NCBI RefSeq assembly: GCF_034190915.1
Contig: NW_026947544.1
Span: 744,001-808,000, forward strand
Length of the DNA stretch: 64,000 bases
Source of the DNA: Cavia porcellus
Taxonomy: Eukaryota; Chordata; Mammalia; Rodentia; Caviidae
Direction: 5' to 3'
The notes beneath the pieces were generated by a model, which had not been told where the DNA came from, did not search any database, and worked only from the letters and a program-made list of their open reading frames with translations. Position numbers and translations under genes: made by a program. This document shows positions 38,319 to 50,812 of the stretch, piece after piece. How positions within the stretch are numbered: the first letter of the stretch is position 1; each line of letters starts with the position of its first letter.

Positions 38319-40070
38319 CATTCCCAAGGTTTGGTAGAAAGCTCTTTAGCACAACGCTGCACTTAAATAAACATTGTCAACATCCGACAGCCTTTCAGAT
38401 TTTAATAGGAGAAAATCAATTACCATGTATTAAAGCACATTGATTGATTCCTTTAAAGCTGTAGAAGTCTCCAAAAAATTGCAGTGTGGATTTGTCTGTC
38501 TCACCAAGTTAAATTAAAAACCAGAAACATTTCACAAAACCAACCAAACAACAAAGTCCCAAAAGAAAAACCAAACTGTTTCACTGCTTTTTCTAATGAC
38601 AAATGAAATTAAATATGTAGGAAAGATTGTATTCTGAGCTCTGAAATCCTCCAACCCTCTTATCTCAGGGATTCTCAAAACAATACTTAAAAGAAAATGT
38701 GAAATAATGTTCTGACTGGTGGAACCATGACAGAATAGAAATGTTCTAGCCTTGTTACCTAGTACAATCCAGAAAAGTGCTATCTAAGCAAATGGATACA
38801 TGGTGTTTCCATGTTGTTGCATTCTGTGCTATTCTGTTTTCCCATAGGGTTACTGGATGGTCTCCTACTTTGTGCTCCACTGGCCAAGGCGGGGTACTAC
38901 ACATGTGGAACAAACATGACAACTTTTGTTCTTGGCTCCCTAGCTCATGGCACTCCATGTCTCTAGAGATGGCATACAAGCCCCAGAGGCAAGGGAGTGG
39001 CTGCAACTCTTATGGTGTATCCTGAGATGACTAAGCCAAAGGTGAACAGGGTCCAAGGACACAAGGTCATGTTTATAGGATGAATACTGTGTGCAGAGAC
39101 CTGAGTTAATGGGAACATAGAAGAGAGCTGAGTAAATATGGGGGACACAAGGTGTCAGACCCTAGGCTTCAGACTGTGGCTTCTGACATGGCACCCATTT
39201 TAACCATTTTGACACTGGGGAGCTGGGCCATTGCATGCTCTAAATTAGACTCAGCTGTGAGTTTCTGCCTTCCTTTTGTCATGAGGGAAAGAACATTATA
39301 ACATTTTTCAGGGGCAGGATTGTCTTACCTAGGACATAGTTGATCCATGTGAATAGGTAGAAGCCAAGAACTCCTCAAGAGCCCATGGAGTTTGAAGAAA
39401 ACTGACACAACCTTGAAATTTTTCAAGTGCATCTCTCTTTGGGAAAGTTTTCTCCACTATTTGGTAGGAATTTCTGTTAATTGCTTAACATGCATGTGTC
39501 AAAAGGGAAATCTCTCCTTGCCTCACCCTGAATGAAACCACAATGTGGGTCACTTAGCTGGCTTAACCCAGTAGAACACTGAGAAGGGGACAGCAACATT
39601 TTCTCACTTCTTGAATTTTACAAGACCCAAGTTAGAGTAACACTATGAAACTAAAAGGGAAGTGTGTTGTCTCTGGAAAACAGTGAGGCTGGTCAAACCA
39701 CAGCTTACACAAAACCTTAGAAAAGCTGAAAGTGAGGAAAAGACAATGGCCCTCTCCACAATGGAATATGGTGGAATATGGTGGCCTCTGAAGCAGAGCT
39801 TTGTGGAAAGCGCAATTACAAGGGAAGATTGAACTCCTAAAATGGAATTGAAGTTTCCACTGTTTAACCCAGATAGACTTTAACTGCAGGCCTGAAGAAG
39901 GGATTGAATGAGCAACAGATTAGAACAGATCACAGGGAAACACAAACTTGGTAGGGAGAAGGATCCTTGCCCAGGAGCCCAGAACAGTCACAAAGAATAG
40001 TTGGTGTCAAGGTGGTGAAAACTTCCCTTAAGGAGAAAGCACCTTCCTGCAGGCCACATAAAACTCAAAA
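38319..40070. repeat. Array unit E (short)
   Basis: A 1752-bp unit. The left deletion point is again after catgacaac (about 38922), but the right point (at the ttgttcttggctccc block) differs from that of unit C. Confidence 0.83.
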
Positions 40071-40445
40071 TATTCCCAAGGTTTGGTAGAAAGCTGTTTA
40101 GCCCAATACCGCACTTTAAATGAACAGTGTCAATATCTGACAACCTTTCAGATTTTAATAGGAGAAAATCAGTTATCATGTATTAAATCACCTTGATTGA
40201 TTTCTTGAAAGTCGTACAAGTCCCCCAAAAATGGGAGTTGTGGACTTGTTTGTCTCACTAAGTTAAAGGTCCAAAACCATAGGCAATTCACAAAACCAAC
40301 CAACCAACAAAGTCCCAAAAGTAAAAACCAAAGGGTTTCACTGCTTTTCCTACCATACATGGAATTACTATGTAGGAAAGTTTTTATTCTGAGCTCTGAT
40401 ATCCCCAGACCTTCTTATCTCAGAGATTGTCAAAATAATATTGAA
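40071..40445. repeat. Array unit F (truncated end)
   Basis: The first ~375 bp of a unit, ending near gtcaaaataatattgaaaag, where homology to the other units stops and GC-richer unique DNA begins. Confidence 0.8.
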
Positions 40446-40847
40446 AAGATCATTTTCCAGATCTGAGAGCTGTGAGCCTCTAGAAAGGAATGCAGAGAAG
40501 GCCCCCAGCTGTGTGTGGGGGCCAGGCTTGCGTGTGCGTGCATCCAGAGTTGCACTGACCCCTTCCTGGCCCCTGTGTCACTCCCCACCATTCAGGGAAT
40601 CTAGGTGTGAGAGAGGCAAGGTGCCCTCCTGGGTGGCAGGGACCTCTGGCAATGGCTAGGGAAGCACAAGGTGTCCCGGGCAGTTGCTCTCTACCCATTT
40701 CCCACCTCTGGGAGACCCCTGCTGGTTCTTTAACGCTGGTCAATTTTCCTGCGCCCCAGTAGCGGGCAGAGGCAAGAACACAGGAATGGACATAAGCCCA
40801 GAAGAGGGCAGGGCCCAGTGGGGTAGGATTTTCATCTCTAAGGCTCA
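40446..40847. other. GC-richer unique segment, no gene seen
   Basis: The base composition changes sharply from the AT-rich array to GC-rich DNA. Overlapping open frames on both strands (72, 149 and 134 codons) have no recognisable domain and look like chance frames in GC-rich DNA. Confidence 0.5.
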
Positions 40848-41060
40848 GTCCTCCTCCCCTCTTTCCTCCTGTGTCCCTTTGTTCCTCCTCTTTTTCCTTA
40901 AGTTCTCCCTTTGCTCTCTGCCTTTCCACCTCTTTCTTTCCTTCTTTCCCTCCTGTTTTCCTCCTTACCTTTTCCTCTACCTTCTTCTCTTCCTCCTTTC
41001 TTTCCCCCTTCCTTCTATCTTTACTTTCTTCCTCCTTCCTTTCCTTTTTTCCTCTTTGTT
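40848..41060. repeat. Polypyrimidine (CT-rich) tract
   Basis: About 210 bp almost entirely of C and T (cctcctttctttcccccttc-like), which explains the Ser/Phe/Leu-rich frames over it. Possible triplex-forming DNA. Confidence 0.85.
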
Positions 41061-44000
41061 ATCACCTGCGAAATGCCTGAGTAAGTAACTCACTAATCAC
41101 GCCGCAAAGGGTATACACTGACCTCCTCAGGGTCTGTTTCTCTAACACAGTACACGCCCAGTGTGAGTGAGATATTCCTGGCAGGATTCTCTCTGACCAA
41201 TTCTTCTACTGTGTTTGCATAGCGACCTGTGAGTAGGCCCTGTTAGTTTATGAGATTGTGCCTCCTCCATCTCCTGGACTCTCACCCAGCACCCTTGTTC
41301 CACCCAGATTCTCTCTCCTTGGCCAGCCCTGCCAATGCCAGGGCATCCTGCATAGTCCATGCCTGCCATGGCAGGTGAAGCTTCAGCCCCATGGGGGAGT
41401 CACGTGGCCTTGGTCTCGCAGGTAGGAGGCCGTGGGTAAGAAAGACCTAGTATTCCTCTTGGAAGTGGAGCCTCTGATTGTCATCGCTGGACTCTGGCAT
41501 CACACACTGTCCAAGTGTGCACAGTGTGCACAGCGAAGCCCAGCTGGTATCCTAGAGGTCCGGTGTCTGCTCAAAGAAAGCATCAGATAGGATCCCCTGT
41601 GCGTGGAATCTGGATAGGTTTTCCCCTCAACTTCCAGCCCTCTCCTCCCCACCATGCTCTTACAGGAGAGTCTGTTAAGCACATCCCCTTCCATTGGTGT
41701 TTCCTTACGCAGTTGAAAGGAGTTAGGACAGCAGAATTAATCACCTTGCTCTGTTCCTTGGAGCACCTGGACTGAGTTATGTGGTTGCTGAGGCGGGAAG
41801 CTGCAGCAGGCTGAGGAGCTTCATGACCTATGCGACTGTACCCAGCCTCCCTCTTACAAGGAGCCTCGTCAGGCTAGATGTTTTGCTGTCACTACTTTGA
41901 ATCTCCTGTTCACTTTTAATCCAGTTTCCTTGAGTTTTCACGTGACATGAGGCCTAACAAGTCAGGTAGCAGAATCCTACCTGTATGTTTTGGGCATAAT
42001 ACTATTTTGCATCCTACTGTTAACTTTGGGACATATATTTTAAAACAGTAGGCCTGCGCTCCAAAGATCAGAATAGTTTATTGAAAAGAAGTTGAGAAAT
42101 ATGAAACGAAATGCTCAGTATTGTCAGAGAGCAAAGAGGAGACTGACCAGGCTGAAAAGTGTGTGCTGTCTTCTGATTGTGGTCACTTTCACTTGCAAAT
42201 TACTAAAAACCCTGCCACAAACTGCAGGGGAACCTTCCCTAGTATTTCTTTTGAGTGGTAAAGTAAAGCAAATACCTGGTCATGGGGAAGGCCAGGATAC
42301 AGTACAAATCCACATTTTCATAAAGTGACTGTGCCTCATAATTTTGCATGTCACATCATGAAATTTGTATTCCAGAAAGCGAAAGGGTAGGCATGCTGAG
42401 CTTTTACAAACTGCTTTGAAACTGCTCGGAGGGATCACTAGAGTCCTTAAAGCAATGTGTGTGCTACTCTAATGGGTCCCACAGCATATTCATTTCCATG
42501 AATAAATGCATTTTGTAATAAGCCACAAAAGCGAACAACTGGTCAGCTGAACAGTCAGCCTGGGCTGAAATATCCATGGTCACTTCTAAGCCTCTGGTAA
42601 GGGAAACCTCGTGGTTACATTGCTGATCTCCTTTGGAAGTATCACAGACATCCTCTGTAGTATGCGGACTTTTGTAAGTCTATTTTTTTTAACTGCAGTC
42701 AAAAGCTCCTTTTAAAAGTAAAAAACAAAGTCATAAAGTCAGAGGAGCGGTTAAAATAGAGCTTTTTATATGCTGTCCACCTCCGCCCAAATCATAACAC
42801 AGCTCTCCCTGCTGGCTGCATGGGGACTCCTAACTTCAGACACAGATTAAGGTCATAAACCAGGAGTGTGTGCATGTTAAGATAAGATGGACCAAAGACT
42901 GGGTGTGGACTGTCCTGTTCGGTCAGCAAGGCAGTGACCCTGAGTATGCACCAATTCCCCAAGATGAGTGTATTTATTATGTATTACAAGCATATACTCA
43001 AAATGAGCTATGTGATATAAAAGAGGGGAAAATGACCTGATATAGTTTGCAAAAATAAATCATTTTTCAACATGGAGAAAGAAAAAACTCAGGATATCTT
43101 TCTCCAAGAGGACCTGAATTCTGTGGTCTTTGTCTAGAGAAGAACTGACTTTAGTTTGAGGCAATTCAAAAGATGTGTATTTAACTGAATTTTTCAAACG
43201 ATCTCACTCTCTTTACATAAATAAGAGTGTGAGCAAAGATAGACCCAACTGTGAGGCCCTCTTAGGTCACAGAAGAATTACACCAAAGCAGGCCTTCCCT
43301 CAGAGGGAGTTATTCTTGTTATTTTGTTCCTTGGGCTTATTGCTTGTCTTTTGTCTTCATCAAAAAATAAGAGCCACTTGGAATGCTTATCCAGGTAGGC
43401 GCTATGATCTAAATCAGAGATTCTGTGTCAGTTTTTCTAGGAGGGAAATGTTGCAATTTCAGCTTTTATACACTGGCTGATTCAAATCAAGCAGGGAAGG
43501 AGAGCTGGAGAGAGAGATTTCAAAAGCACCTATCACAAGAAAAACAGAGCTGAATCTAGAATAGCATCTTTGACTTAGCTTTGATTAAAGAACCATTTTG
43601 GGGGTGTATGATAGTGCAGGCCTGACATCCACTCCATAATAATCACATTGATGTATTTTTTCCAATACATTAATCCCTTCCTTAGCTCCTTGTTTTCTTT
43701 GGCTAGCAACTTCTCTTTTTAACAGCTTTCCAGCTACACTAAATAAGGATAAAGTATCAAGGAGATAGGTATAATCTCTCTTTGGTACATCCATCTCTCT
43801 TGGAAAAGCAAATTTAAAATTCACTCTAGAATCGGGGAAGAATAAACTCGTAAATGGGGCATCCTGAAAAGTGCGCCCCATGAGACTGTTGACCTACACC
43901 TATTTCTACATGCTTGGAATAAACGCTCAGAGATTCCAATTAAGAACAAAGTGCTGTGTGGATAAAGATCAGATTTGTCTCTCACATAGTAAGATTTCAG

Positions 44001-44304
44001 GCAAGCATGGGGCTGTTCCTCTACAGAACTATCCCTGTTGGTTCTCAGTGGAAACTGTAATCATTGTATAAATGGCAATTACAGCTTTGTCTATAAAACT
44101 GTTGAATCTATACTGTTTTTCACCAATAAGGAAAAATGCCACATCCGATTAGAATCATCTGCCCTCTTCTGTCCTACTGTAAGGTTAGTAGCCTTTTGGG
44201 GGTAATATTAGTATAGAACACATTTATCCTTACAATGAGACGATAACATTTTAATGGCATTGTGTGGTGTCAAGAGGGTGTTTTACCTGCATTTTTGAGA
44301 TGCC

Positions 44305-44374
44305 AAAGATCATAAACCCAGAGCCTCACCCATGCCAGCCAAGTGCTCTGCCATGGAGCGACTCCTTCAGCACT
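44305..44374 (-). mobile_element. tRNA-derived SINE relic (ID-like)
   Basis: The block aacccagagcctcacccatg...ccaagtgctctgccatggag is the reverse complement of an ID/tRNA-type SINE body (B box then A box region). Old and without a clear tail. Confidence 0.65.
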
Positions 44375-44720
44375 AAATTTTCAACTGATTCTAACATCAG
44401 CAACATTATAGATGTCTGATTTGACCCAGAAGCTGTAGATGCTGAAAAAAATCGCATGCTACTTGATAAAAATGCAATACTGTTGAACAGTCAGATGTGG
44501 GGAGCTTCCTAAAATAGAGAAAGTAACTTGTGAATTTTTGGTTCTGACACAACAAAAATATTACTGGCTTGTCCCCAAACAAACATTTGGAGAAGCATAA
44601 ATTAATCTGAAGAAACTTATGTAAAGCTAGTCAACTCCTGACTGATACGACTTTAACTGAAACAACAAATGAGCATGTCAGCTCGAGTGGCCTAGTTTTC
44701 ACGTGAAAAACAGACCGTGT

Positions 44721-44777
44721 GTTTTTTTTTGTTGTTGTTGGTTTTTTTTTTTTTTTTGTTTTGTTTTTTTTTTGTTT
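44721..44777. repeat. T-rich low-complexity tract
   Basis: Long T runs broken by G (gttgttgttgg, then T17 and T10). It generates the Phe- and Lys-rich frames here. Confidence 0.85.
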
Positions 44778-47695
44778 CCAGTACACTTGATACTCAATAT
44801 CTTGTGGAACAGGACTTTTGGTTTTCGCGTTCTTATTCTGAGTTTCAGTCTTAAACCTGGAAAGAAAGCCACGACTGGCCTTCATTATGATTGAGTCTAT
44901 TTCAAAGCTAGTCTTAGGTGGGGTTTTCTTCTCTGATTTTTCAAGCCCGTGGAAATTTGCATTAAGCTGTGTAAATACTAAGAGATTGGAGAGGTTTCTG
45001 GCGGGAAATTTTTTTTTTTTTTTTAAGGCCAAAGCAACTTTTGACAGCACACAGCGCCACACGCTGGCCGTAGAAAGAAAAAGGAAAGGAAATGGAAAAC
45101 CTCCAGTCTGCAAGGATGTTTGGATTCATTGTACACTCCAAAGTGTGCATCTGACATGAGTAAGCCTGCCAGGGTCTGCTTCACACCGGCTGCACCACGT
45201 GCAGGCTGGATTTAAACCCAGGAGGCTTTGTTTTGAACAGACGGCCCCGACGGCTGGAGATGGATTAAACCCTCAGGACCTTGAAAAGAGGTCTGTGGCC
45301 CTCTAGGAGCAAGCCCGAGAACTGTGACCATTACTGAGGCATGAACTAACATTTTCCCCTTCTGAATTCCCCTTCTGAATAAAGTATCCCTGGGGATCAG
45401 AAGGACAAAAATCAAAGCAAACAAGCATTTTGGGTTATTTCTAGGGTTTTCTCTGACAACTAATTTGAACCAGCTGGAGAATATTCTGCTATGTGACTGA
45501 ATTCAGGGTGTTGAAAGCAGTCAGAGAACCAAAGTCTGTTTCTGTCTTTTCTTCTTCCCGTCATTTCTGGGCCGAAGGATGTTCAGGTTCTCTTTGCAAC
45601 TTCCAGCTACCCTACTATGTGACATGTTGACCCTGAGTTCCAGAGATGCTGGGTCCTGAGTTCCAGGAGTGCAGGATATACACTTGTTTCTTTGATTTCT
45701 TTGCAAACCATGTTTATTCGACAGATATGGACCGAAGTCTAATATCAAGGATGGTAAATGGGATACTCTTGGTCTTTCAGTGGAAATTCCTCATTCATAT
45801 ATTTTACCTAAGGTTCTTTTGGATATGCCTAATATAAAGATGGCACTCAAGCACATTAAAGCAATTTCTCCCCTGAAAAGATAGAAGAAGGCGATGGGTT
45901 CACCTAAGTTCTTTTTCTTTTACACATGAGTAACTGTGACCGTTTTGGTCAATGGGAAGTCAAACGGTATTTGTGAGGAATTTATTTTACACACCTCAAT
46001 ATTTGCACTTTTATGCTCTTTATATATGGGAGGACCATGGTAAAACAAGAACCCAGTTAAGAATGATCATACATCCACGTGCCTGAGTTATTATACATAA
46101 GAAGCCGTTTAGAGCGAGTTGCATATCTGGATAATTTTCACATTAGTGGGATCCTGCAAAGTGTATCACTGTTTCCCAGAATTACTCAAGAAATTAATGA
46201 AGAGGAATCTAGACTATTTCATGCTTTTCAGAGATTCAGGTGCCCACATTGATTCTTTGTTTCCTATTGAGACTCTCTGCCCCAGGTTGAAGATTTTATT
46301 CTTCACCTCCAAATAAAAAAAGAATCCACTGAAATGATCATTATGTCTGCAACAGTTTTAAAGTTATGACTTTATCATCATTGCCTACTCAGATACTAAG
46401 GGCTTATGAGACACATTTTATATACTCAGTGAATTTTAACAGATTCATGATGGGATGTACATGCATGACTGTCCCATTGGGTGGCACAGGACAGTCCTAT
46501 CTGGTGACACAAACTGCCCAGTGGAACATTTCATTTGTACCACTGGTGGTTCAAGCTGGCGGGAGCAATTTGGAATTGAGTTGTCTTGAAAAACTTATTT
46601 GAAGCAAAGAGGGCTGGGTGATTCCAAAAATTCCTCCTTTCTGTAATTCAGCATTTTCCTTCTGTAAAACAGAGGTTGTACAGAAACAGACTTCCAAGAT
46701 GCTTCCAAGACAATGTGTCTAAAGGACTGAGGACAAACCATTAATAGTTATGATTTCTCCAACAGGACAAGATTAATGTGGCATTACTCTTACTAAAAAA
46801 TGGATTTATAATCCCGTAAAGATTTCTTTACCTGCCTCTCTGGCTAGTACAAACTACACAGCGGGATTCTCAACCTCCGTACAACTGATGTTTATAGCTA
46901 GAAATTCACCCGCCATGAGGCTCCCCTGAATTTGGGGAAATACTGAACAGCATGCTTGGCTTGCAGTCACACACAGGTACATGTATGCAAACTCACACAT
47001 CTCCTAAACTGTAGTGAATAAGAATGTCAGGGGGCATTACTGTGTGCCCCTTGGAGAAAAACTCAGTTGGTGAGCCCTTGTATGCGATCAACCATCTTCT
47101 AGGTTGGGAGAATCTCTACTTCCTGATGCAGTGTTCCCAGCGACTCATAAATGACTTCTAAAATGACACAAATGCCGAGCCCACTTCCCAAAGTGACTTT
47201 GCTGAGTCTCTTCCAAGGTGCTTTAATTTTTGAAATGGACTCAGCATTATATAAGTGATGACATTCTACAAAGAAATCCACCACTCAGTGCCTCCACCAT
47301 GCATTCTATCTGGCTTATATGTACATTTATACTCTTCCCATCTTTTTGCTTTTCTGTGTATCAAATAAATAAATAAATGACAATAATGATTTACTTTCCA
47401 GGAAAAGAGAGACAGAAAATCTTCATGCTCTCCCTAATATGAGAAAGCAGGGCAGGGATCAGATCAAGGATGAATCGAACACCAAATGTTTCTTAAATAA
47501 AGCACAGACAAAGGGAGAAGCAGAGAGGAGAAAAGATACAGAGATTTCTGATACATAGAAAGCAAACAAGTTATAATTCATAAAAATATTTTCCTTGTAT
47601 GCACAATGGACAATGCAATAGAATGAAGAATGTAGAGTTAATTCTTACAAATCAGTAAAAAGGAGAAATGGGTCAAGAGGAAAGTGGGAAATGGG

Positions 47696-48782
47696 TTATG
47701 AACAGGATAATCAATTAACAGTGCTAGAGAATTTCAAAGCAAGACAATAGGAGATTAATAATGGTTAATACACTGCATATTGTTTTCTTCAAAATTGTTT
47801 CTCAGATTACAAGATATAGGCATGTAAAATTAATCAACTAATATAAGCACAGCCCAATCTTTTCAATGAAATAAGAGAACAGGAGAGGAAACACGTCTCT
47901 CTTTATTTTACATATAGAAGGTAAAACAAAGTTTTATAACAAGATATGATAACAATAGTTAATACATTGCATGTTACCTTTAAAGTAGTTATTTAGGGTA
48001 CAAGATTCCAGGTACCTGTAAAGTAGTTATTCAGGGTGCATAAAAATTTTCCAATTGAAATAAGCACAAAACTTTCTTTTTTATGAACTAAGATACTAAT
48101 GGTATAATTTAGTACTCCACTGTATGAAAATACCACATCTTTTTTATCCATTCCTCTGCTGATGGGCACTTTGGTTGTTTCCAGGATCTGGCTATTACAA
48201 ATTGTGCTACTATAAACATGGGTGCACATATATCACTGTGCTATAATGTTTTTAATTCTTCTGGGAAATATCAAGAAGGGGAATAGCTGGGTCAAATGGG
48301 ACCTCTAACCCCATATTTTTGAGGAATATGCATACTGATTTCCACAGTGCTTGTAGCAGTCTACACTCCCACCAGCAGTGGAGGTTTCCTTTTCCCCCTC
48401 AGCCCCTCCAGCACTTGTTATCAGTTGATTTCTTGATAATAGTCATTCTTTCTAGGTGAGATATAATTTCATTGTTTGAATTAGCATCTCTCAGATGACA
48501 GTGATGTTGAATATTTTTTCATATATGTATTTGATGTTTATCTTCTTCATCTGGGAAGTGGGTGTTCATCTCAAATGCCCATTTTTGGATTGAGTCTTTG
48601 AATTTGAGGGATCTGATTTTTTTCAATTTTTTTATATGTTCTACAGAGAAGTCTTTTGACTGAGGGACAATTGTTTAAATTTTTTCTCAATCTATGGGTG
48701 GTCTTTCCACTCTGCTGATGATTTCTTTTAATGTACAAAACCTGTGTAATAAGATAAGTTCCCAGGAAACACATTTCTTAAA
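47696..48782 (-). mobile_element. L1-E: old 5'-truncated LINE-1
   Basis: Minus-strand L1. 48080-48780 is the reverse complement of the end of ORF2 (Cys-rich region at about 48350-48420; the aaccaaagtgcccatcagca block). 47696-48080 is 3' UTR modules, one of them duplicated as 24-bp blocks at 47970-48040. Many stops. Confidence 0.85.
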
Positions 48783-48989
48783 AACATATGAAGGGGTGCT
48801 CAGAATCATTTTTGAGCAAGAAAATAATATTGAACTTTAGACCTCTCCTAGGCAACTTATAAGTTAATGTTATTTTATATCATTGGCTACACAGGAAGTA
48901 CGTCGCGGTGATGTTGCTACAGAAGACAAGCCTGACATGCTGCCATCTTCAGTATCTATATATCAGTCGCATTGTCTACACTTTTGCAG
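48783..48989. other. No feature seen
   Basis: A short unique-looking interval between L1-E and the following LTR. Confidence 0.45.
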
Positions 48990-49469
48990 TGGAGTATCTT
49001 AGCTAATTTTCTCATTGCCGAGACAAAAATACCAACTCCCTAAGTTAAAAGAGGAAAGGTTTAGTTAGCACACAGTTTGTAGAGGTTTCAGTGCAAAAGG
49101 GGCTGGTTCCCAGGCAGGATAGCAGAGAGGCAGTGCAAAGGAGAAATAATCCATGGCATGGTATACAGGAGGGAGCGAGCAATGGGGCAGCCAAGGAGTA
49201 GCAGCAGCAGTAGCAGCCTGCCTGTCCCTTCTATTCTTTCCAGGCTGCATAGCTCTTGAGTGATGTCACCCACAGCCTGAGAGGGCCTTCCTCTTCCCAC
49301 ACCCAGAACTAAACTGTACCAATCAATGGGTTAATTTGTTGAGCAAAAACCTTTAATCTTAGCATCACACACTCAACTCGAGCATCACACACCCTAGATC
49401 CAGCTCCCTCTAAAAAGCCCCACACATGAGCACACATGAAGGCTTTGGGGGAACATCTGGACAAAAACA
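48990..49469 (-). mobile_element. MaLR-like LTR, minus strand
   Basis: Bounded by TG...CA. Read on the minus strand it has the layout of mammalian-apparent-LTR-retrotransposon LTRs: tgtttttgtccagatgttcc at the 5' side and a tail with tttctcattgc...gagac in reverse. It resembles the LTR at 49881-50267 in arrangement. No internal region is attached. Confidence 0.6.
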
Positions 49470-49740
49470 TGCCACAGAATATCAGCTGATGCCAGGACTC
49501 TGTAAATGAGCCAAACTGCACCTCCAAAATGGAACCATTCACATTACCCAAGGCCCCTCACTTTTCCTCCTTGGCAGCCCAGCCAAATCTACTGCTGCCT
49601 GAACAAGCAAGTTTAGAACAACCTAGCTTCATGTTAACAAGATATGAAGCCAACAAAGCATCCACTGATAGCAGAAATATGAACTCTAAGGTATCCACAG
49701 CAGGAATTACTATACAGTATTCAAAATAAATTAATTGCAA
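49470..49740. other. No feature seen between LTR and SINE
   Basis: Short overlapping frames on both strands without domain content. It could be part of an element linked to either LTR. Confidence 0.4.
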
Positions 49741-49880
49741 GCCTGGGATAATAGTGCAATCCCAGCACTATAAGAGACTGAAGCAGGAAGCTGTCAAATA
49801 TCAGTGAAGTCTAGGCAACTTACTAACTTTGTGAGACCCTACCCCAGAACACAAAATAAAAAGGCATAGGGATGTAGCCT
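49741..49880 (+). mobile_element. Dimeric B1/ID-type SINE, cut by an LTR
   Basis: Begins gcctgggataatagtgcaat and continues through cagcactataagag...gtgagaccctaccccag, then a short A-rich linker and the start of an ID part (ggcatagggatgtagcct). This order (B1 monomer, A-rich linker, ID) is that of rodent B1-dID SINEs. The ID part stops exactly where the LTR begins. Confidence 0.7.
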
Positions 49881-50267
49881 TGTTATGGTTTATATCCAGA
49901 TGTCCCCTACCCAAGCCTCACTGATAGGGGTTTTGGGAGGTTAACCTGTGTGACACTCAGCAGGGGATTAGTCCATTGATGAGTGTATAGCTAAATGTGA
50001 CATTGGGAGGTGAAGCCTGATTGGATTAGGCAGCTCATTGAGGGCGTGGCCTGGTAAATCCTTCTCCCTTCTCCTCCTTTGAACTTTCTCTGCTCTGTGC
50101 TGCCACCATGTGGTGAGCTATTTCTCATTCGCCATGATTCTCTGCCACACCCTACCATGGGCCAGCCGATTTTGGGTTGAAACCTTTACAAACTGTGAGC
50201 CCAAATAAACCTTCCCTCCTTAGGGTTATGGGCATCATGTCTCAGCAATAAGAAAATAGCCAAGACA
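49881..50267 (+). mobile_element. MaLR-like solo LTR inserted in a SINE
   Basis: A 387-bp block starting TGTTATGG and ending AAGACA. Near the 3' side it carries ttgaaacc...gtgagcccaaataaacc (an AATAAA signal at about 50204) followed by a short U5-like end, the layout of MaLR LTRs. No internal region. It interrupts the dimeric SINE; a clear 5-bp target duplication is not seen. Confidence 0.65.
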
Positions 50268-50589
50268 AATTCAGTGTGCAGTCCCAATTAGTCAATAGCA
50301 GAGATGTATGTCTTAAAGAAAAATCTTAAGAATGTAGTAATAATTACAGTTATTATTCCCACAGACTATCTATGCCAGGGTACCTTCTCTATAAAGTCAA
50401 AAGTAACTGGAATTAAATGGTTATCAGTAAATATATGCATGCAATGAATCTATATTAAAAGGAAAAAATAATTAGCATAGAATAGAGAGTCCTTGTGGAG
50501 AAAACAAAAAGATTGGTTAAAGATAAAAGACCTAGATTTTGTGAGTGGCAATGAGATAGGCGGGTGCCCATTTCAGGATTCACAATAAT
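50268..50589. other. No feature seen
   Basis: AT-rich DNA. The first ~25 bp may be the remaining end of the interrupted SINE. Confidence 0.4.
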
Positions 50590-50812
50590 TCTTTTTTCTT
50601 TTTTTTTAAAGAGGGTAAAACAAAACAGAACAAAGCAGATTAGAACAAAACAGTGCAAGTGAAACAGGATTGCAAAGCAAGACAACAGGAGATCAACAGT
50701 GGCTGCCATAATGTCTCTTGTTTTCTTTTTTAAATAGTTGTCTATACCTTCACACACAATGAACTCAAACAAAACGAAAAAGTACCAAATTAATCAAACA
50801 GAAGAATGAAAG
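50590..50812 (-). mobile_element. L1-F 3' UTR, distal piece
   Basis: The reverse complement matches L1 3' UTR modules (aacaagagacattatggcag, then ttgtcttgctttgcaatcct). It continues at 51649 after an inserted block. Confidence 0.75.

Larger units (their letters stand above)
27351..40445. repeat. Tandem array of an unclassified ~3.34-kb unit
   Basis: The block beginning cattcccaaggtttggtaga recurs at 27351, 30102, 33434, 34973, 38319 and 40071, each time followed in the same order by a series of shared blocks (a taggaaagattttattctgag block; a tgttggatac block; a gatatgtcttag block; a cattacaacatttttcag block; an aacactatgaaactaaaagg block). Units B (30102-33433) and D (34973-38318) are full length, 3332 and 3346 bp; A, C and E carry internal deletions and F is a stub. 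Units differ by roughly 10-15 percent by eye. No convincing reading frame is shared, and I cannot assign it to a known repeat class. Confidence 0.88.
41061..47695. other. Mostly unique DNA, no gene recognised
   Basis: I see no exon, RNA gene or intact repeat that I can name apart from a SINE relic at 44305 and a T-rich tract at 44721. The longest frames (101 codons at 43175, 98 codons antisense at 43585-43881) have no domain I recognise. Small features: a 13-bp duplication ccccttctgaatt at about 45356-45380 and a short (AAAT)n run at 47363-47376. Introns or regulatory DNA of a neighbouring gene cannot be excluded. Confidence 0.45.

Noticed and set aside
27351..40445. Array as an endogenous retrovirus cluster
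   Set aside because: I found no gag, pol or env-like translation, no paired LTRs at unit ends and no primer-binding site; the only LTR is a solo insertion in one unit.
40684..41088. 134-codon plus-strand frame rich in Ser, Phe and Leu
   Set aside because: It is produced by the polypyrimidine tract; neighbouring frames show the same low-complexity bias.
44631..45113. 160-codon minus-strand frame with Lys-rich runs
   Set aside because: The Lys runs come from T-rich low-complexity DNA at 44721-44777 and 45008-45024; no recognisable domain.
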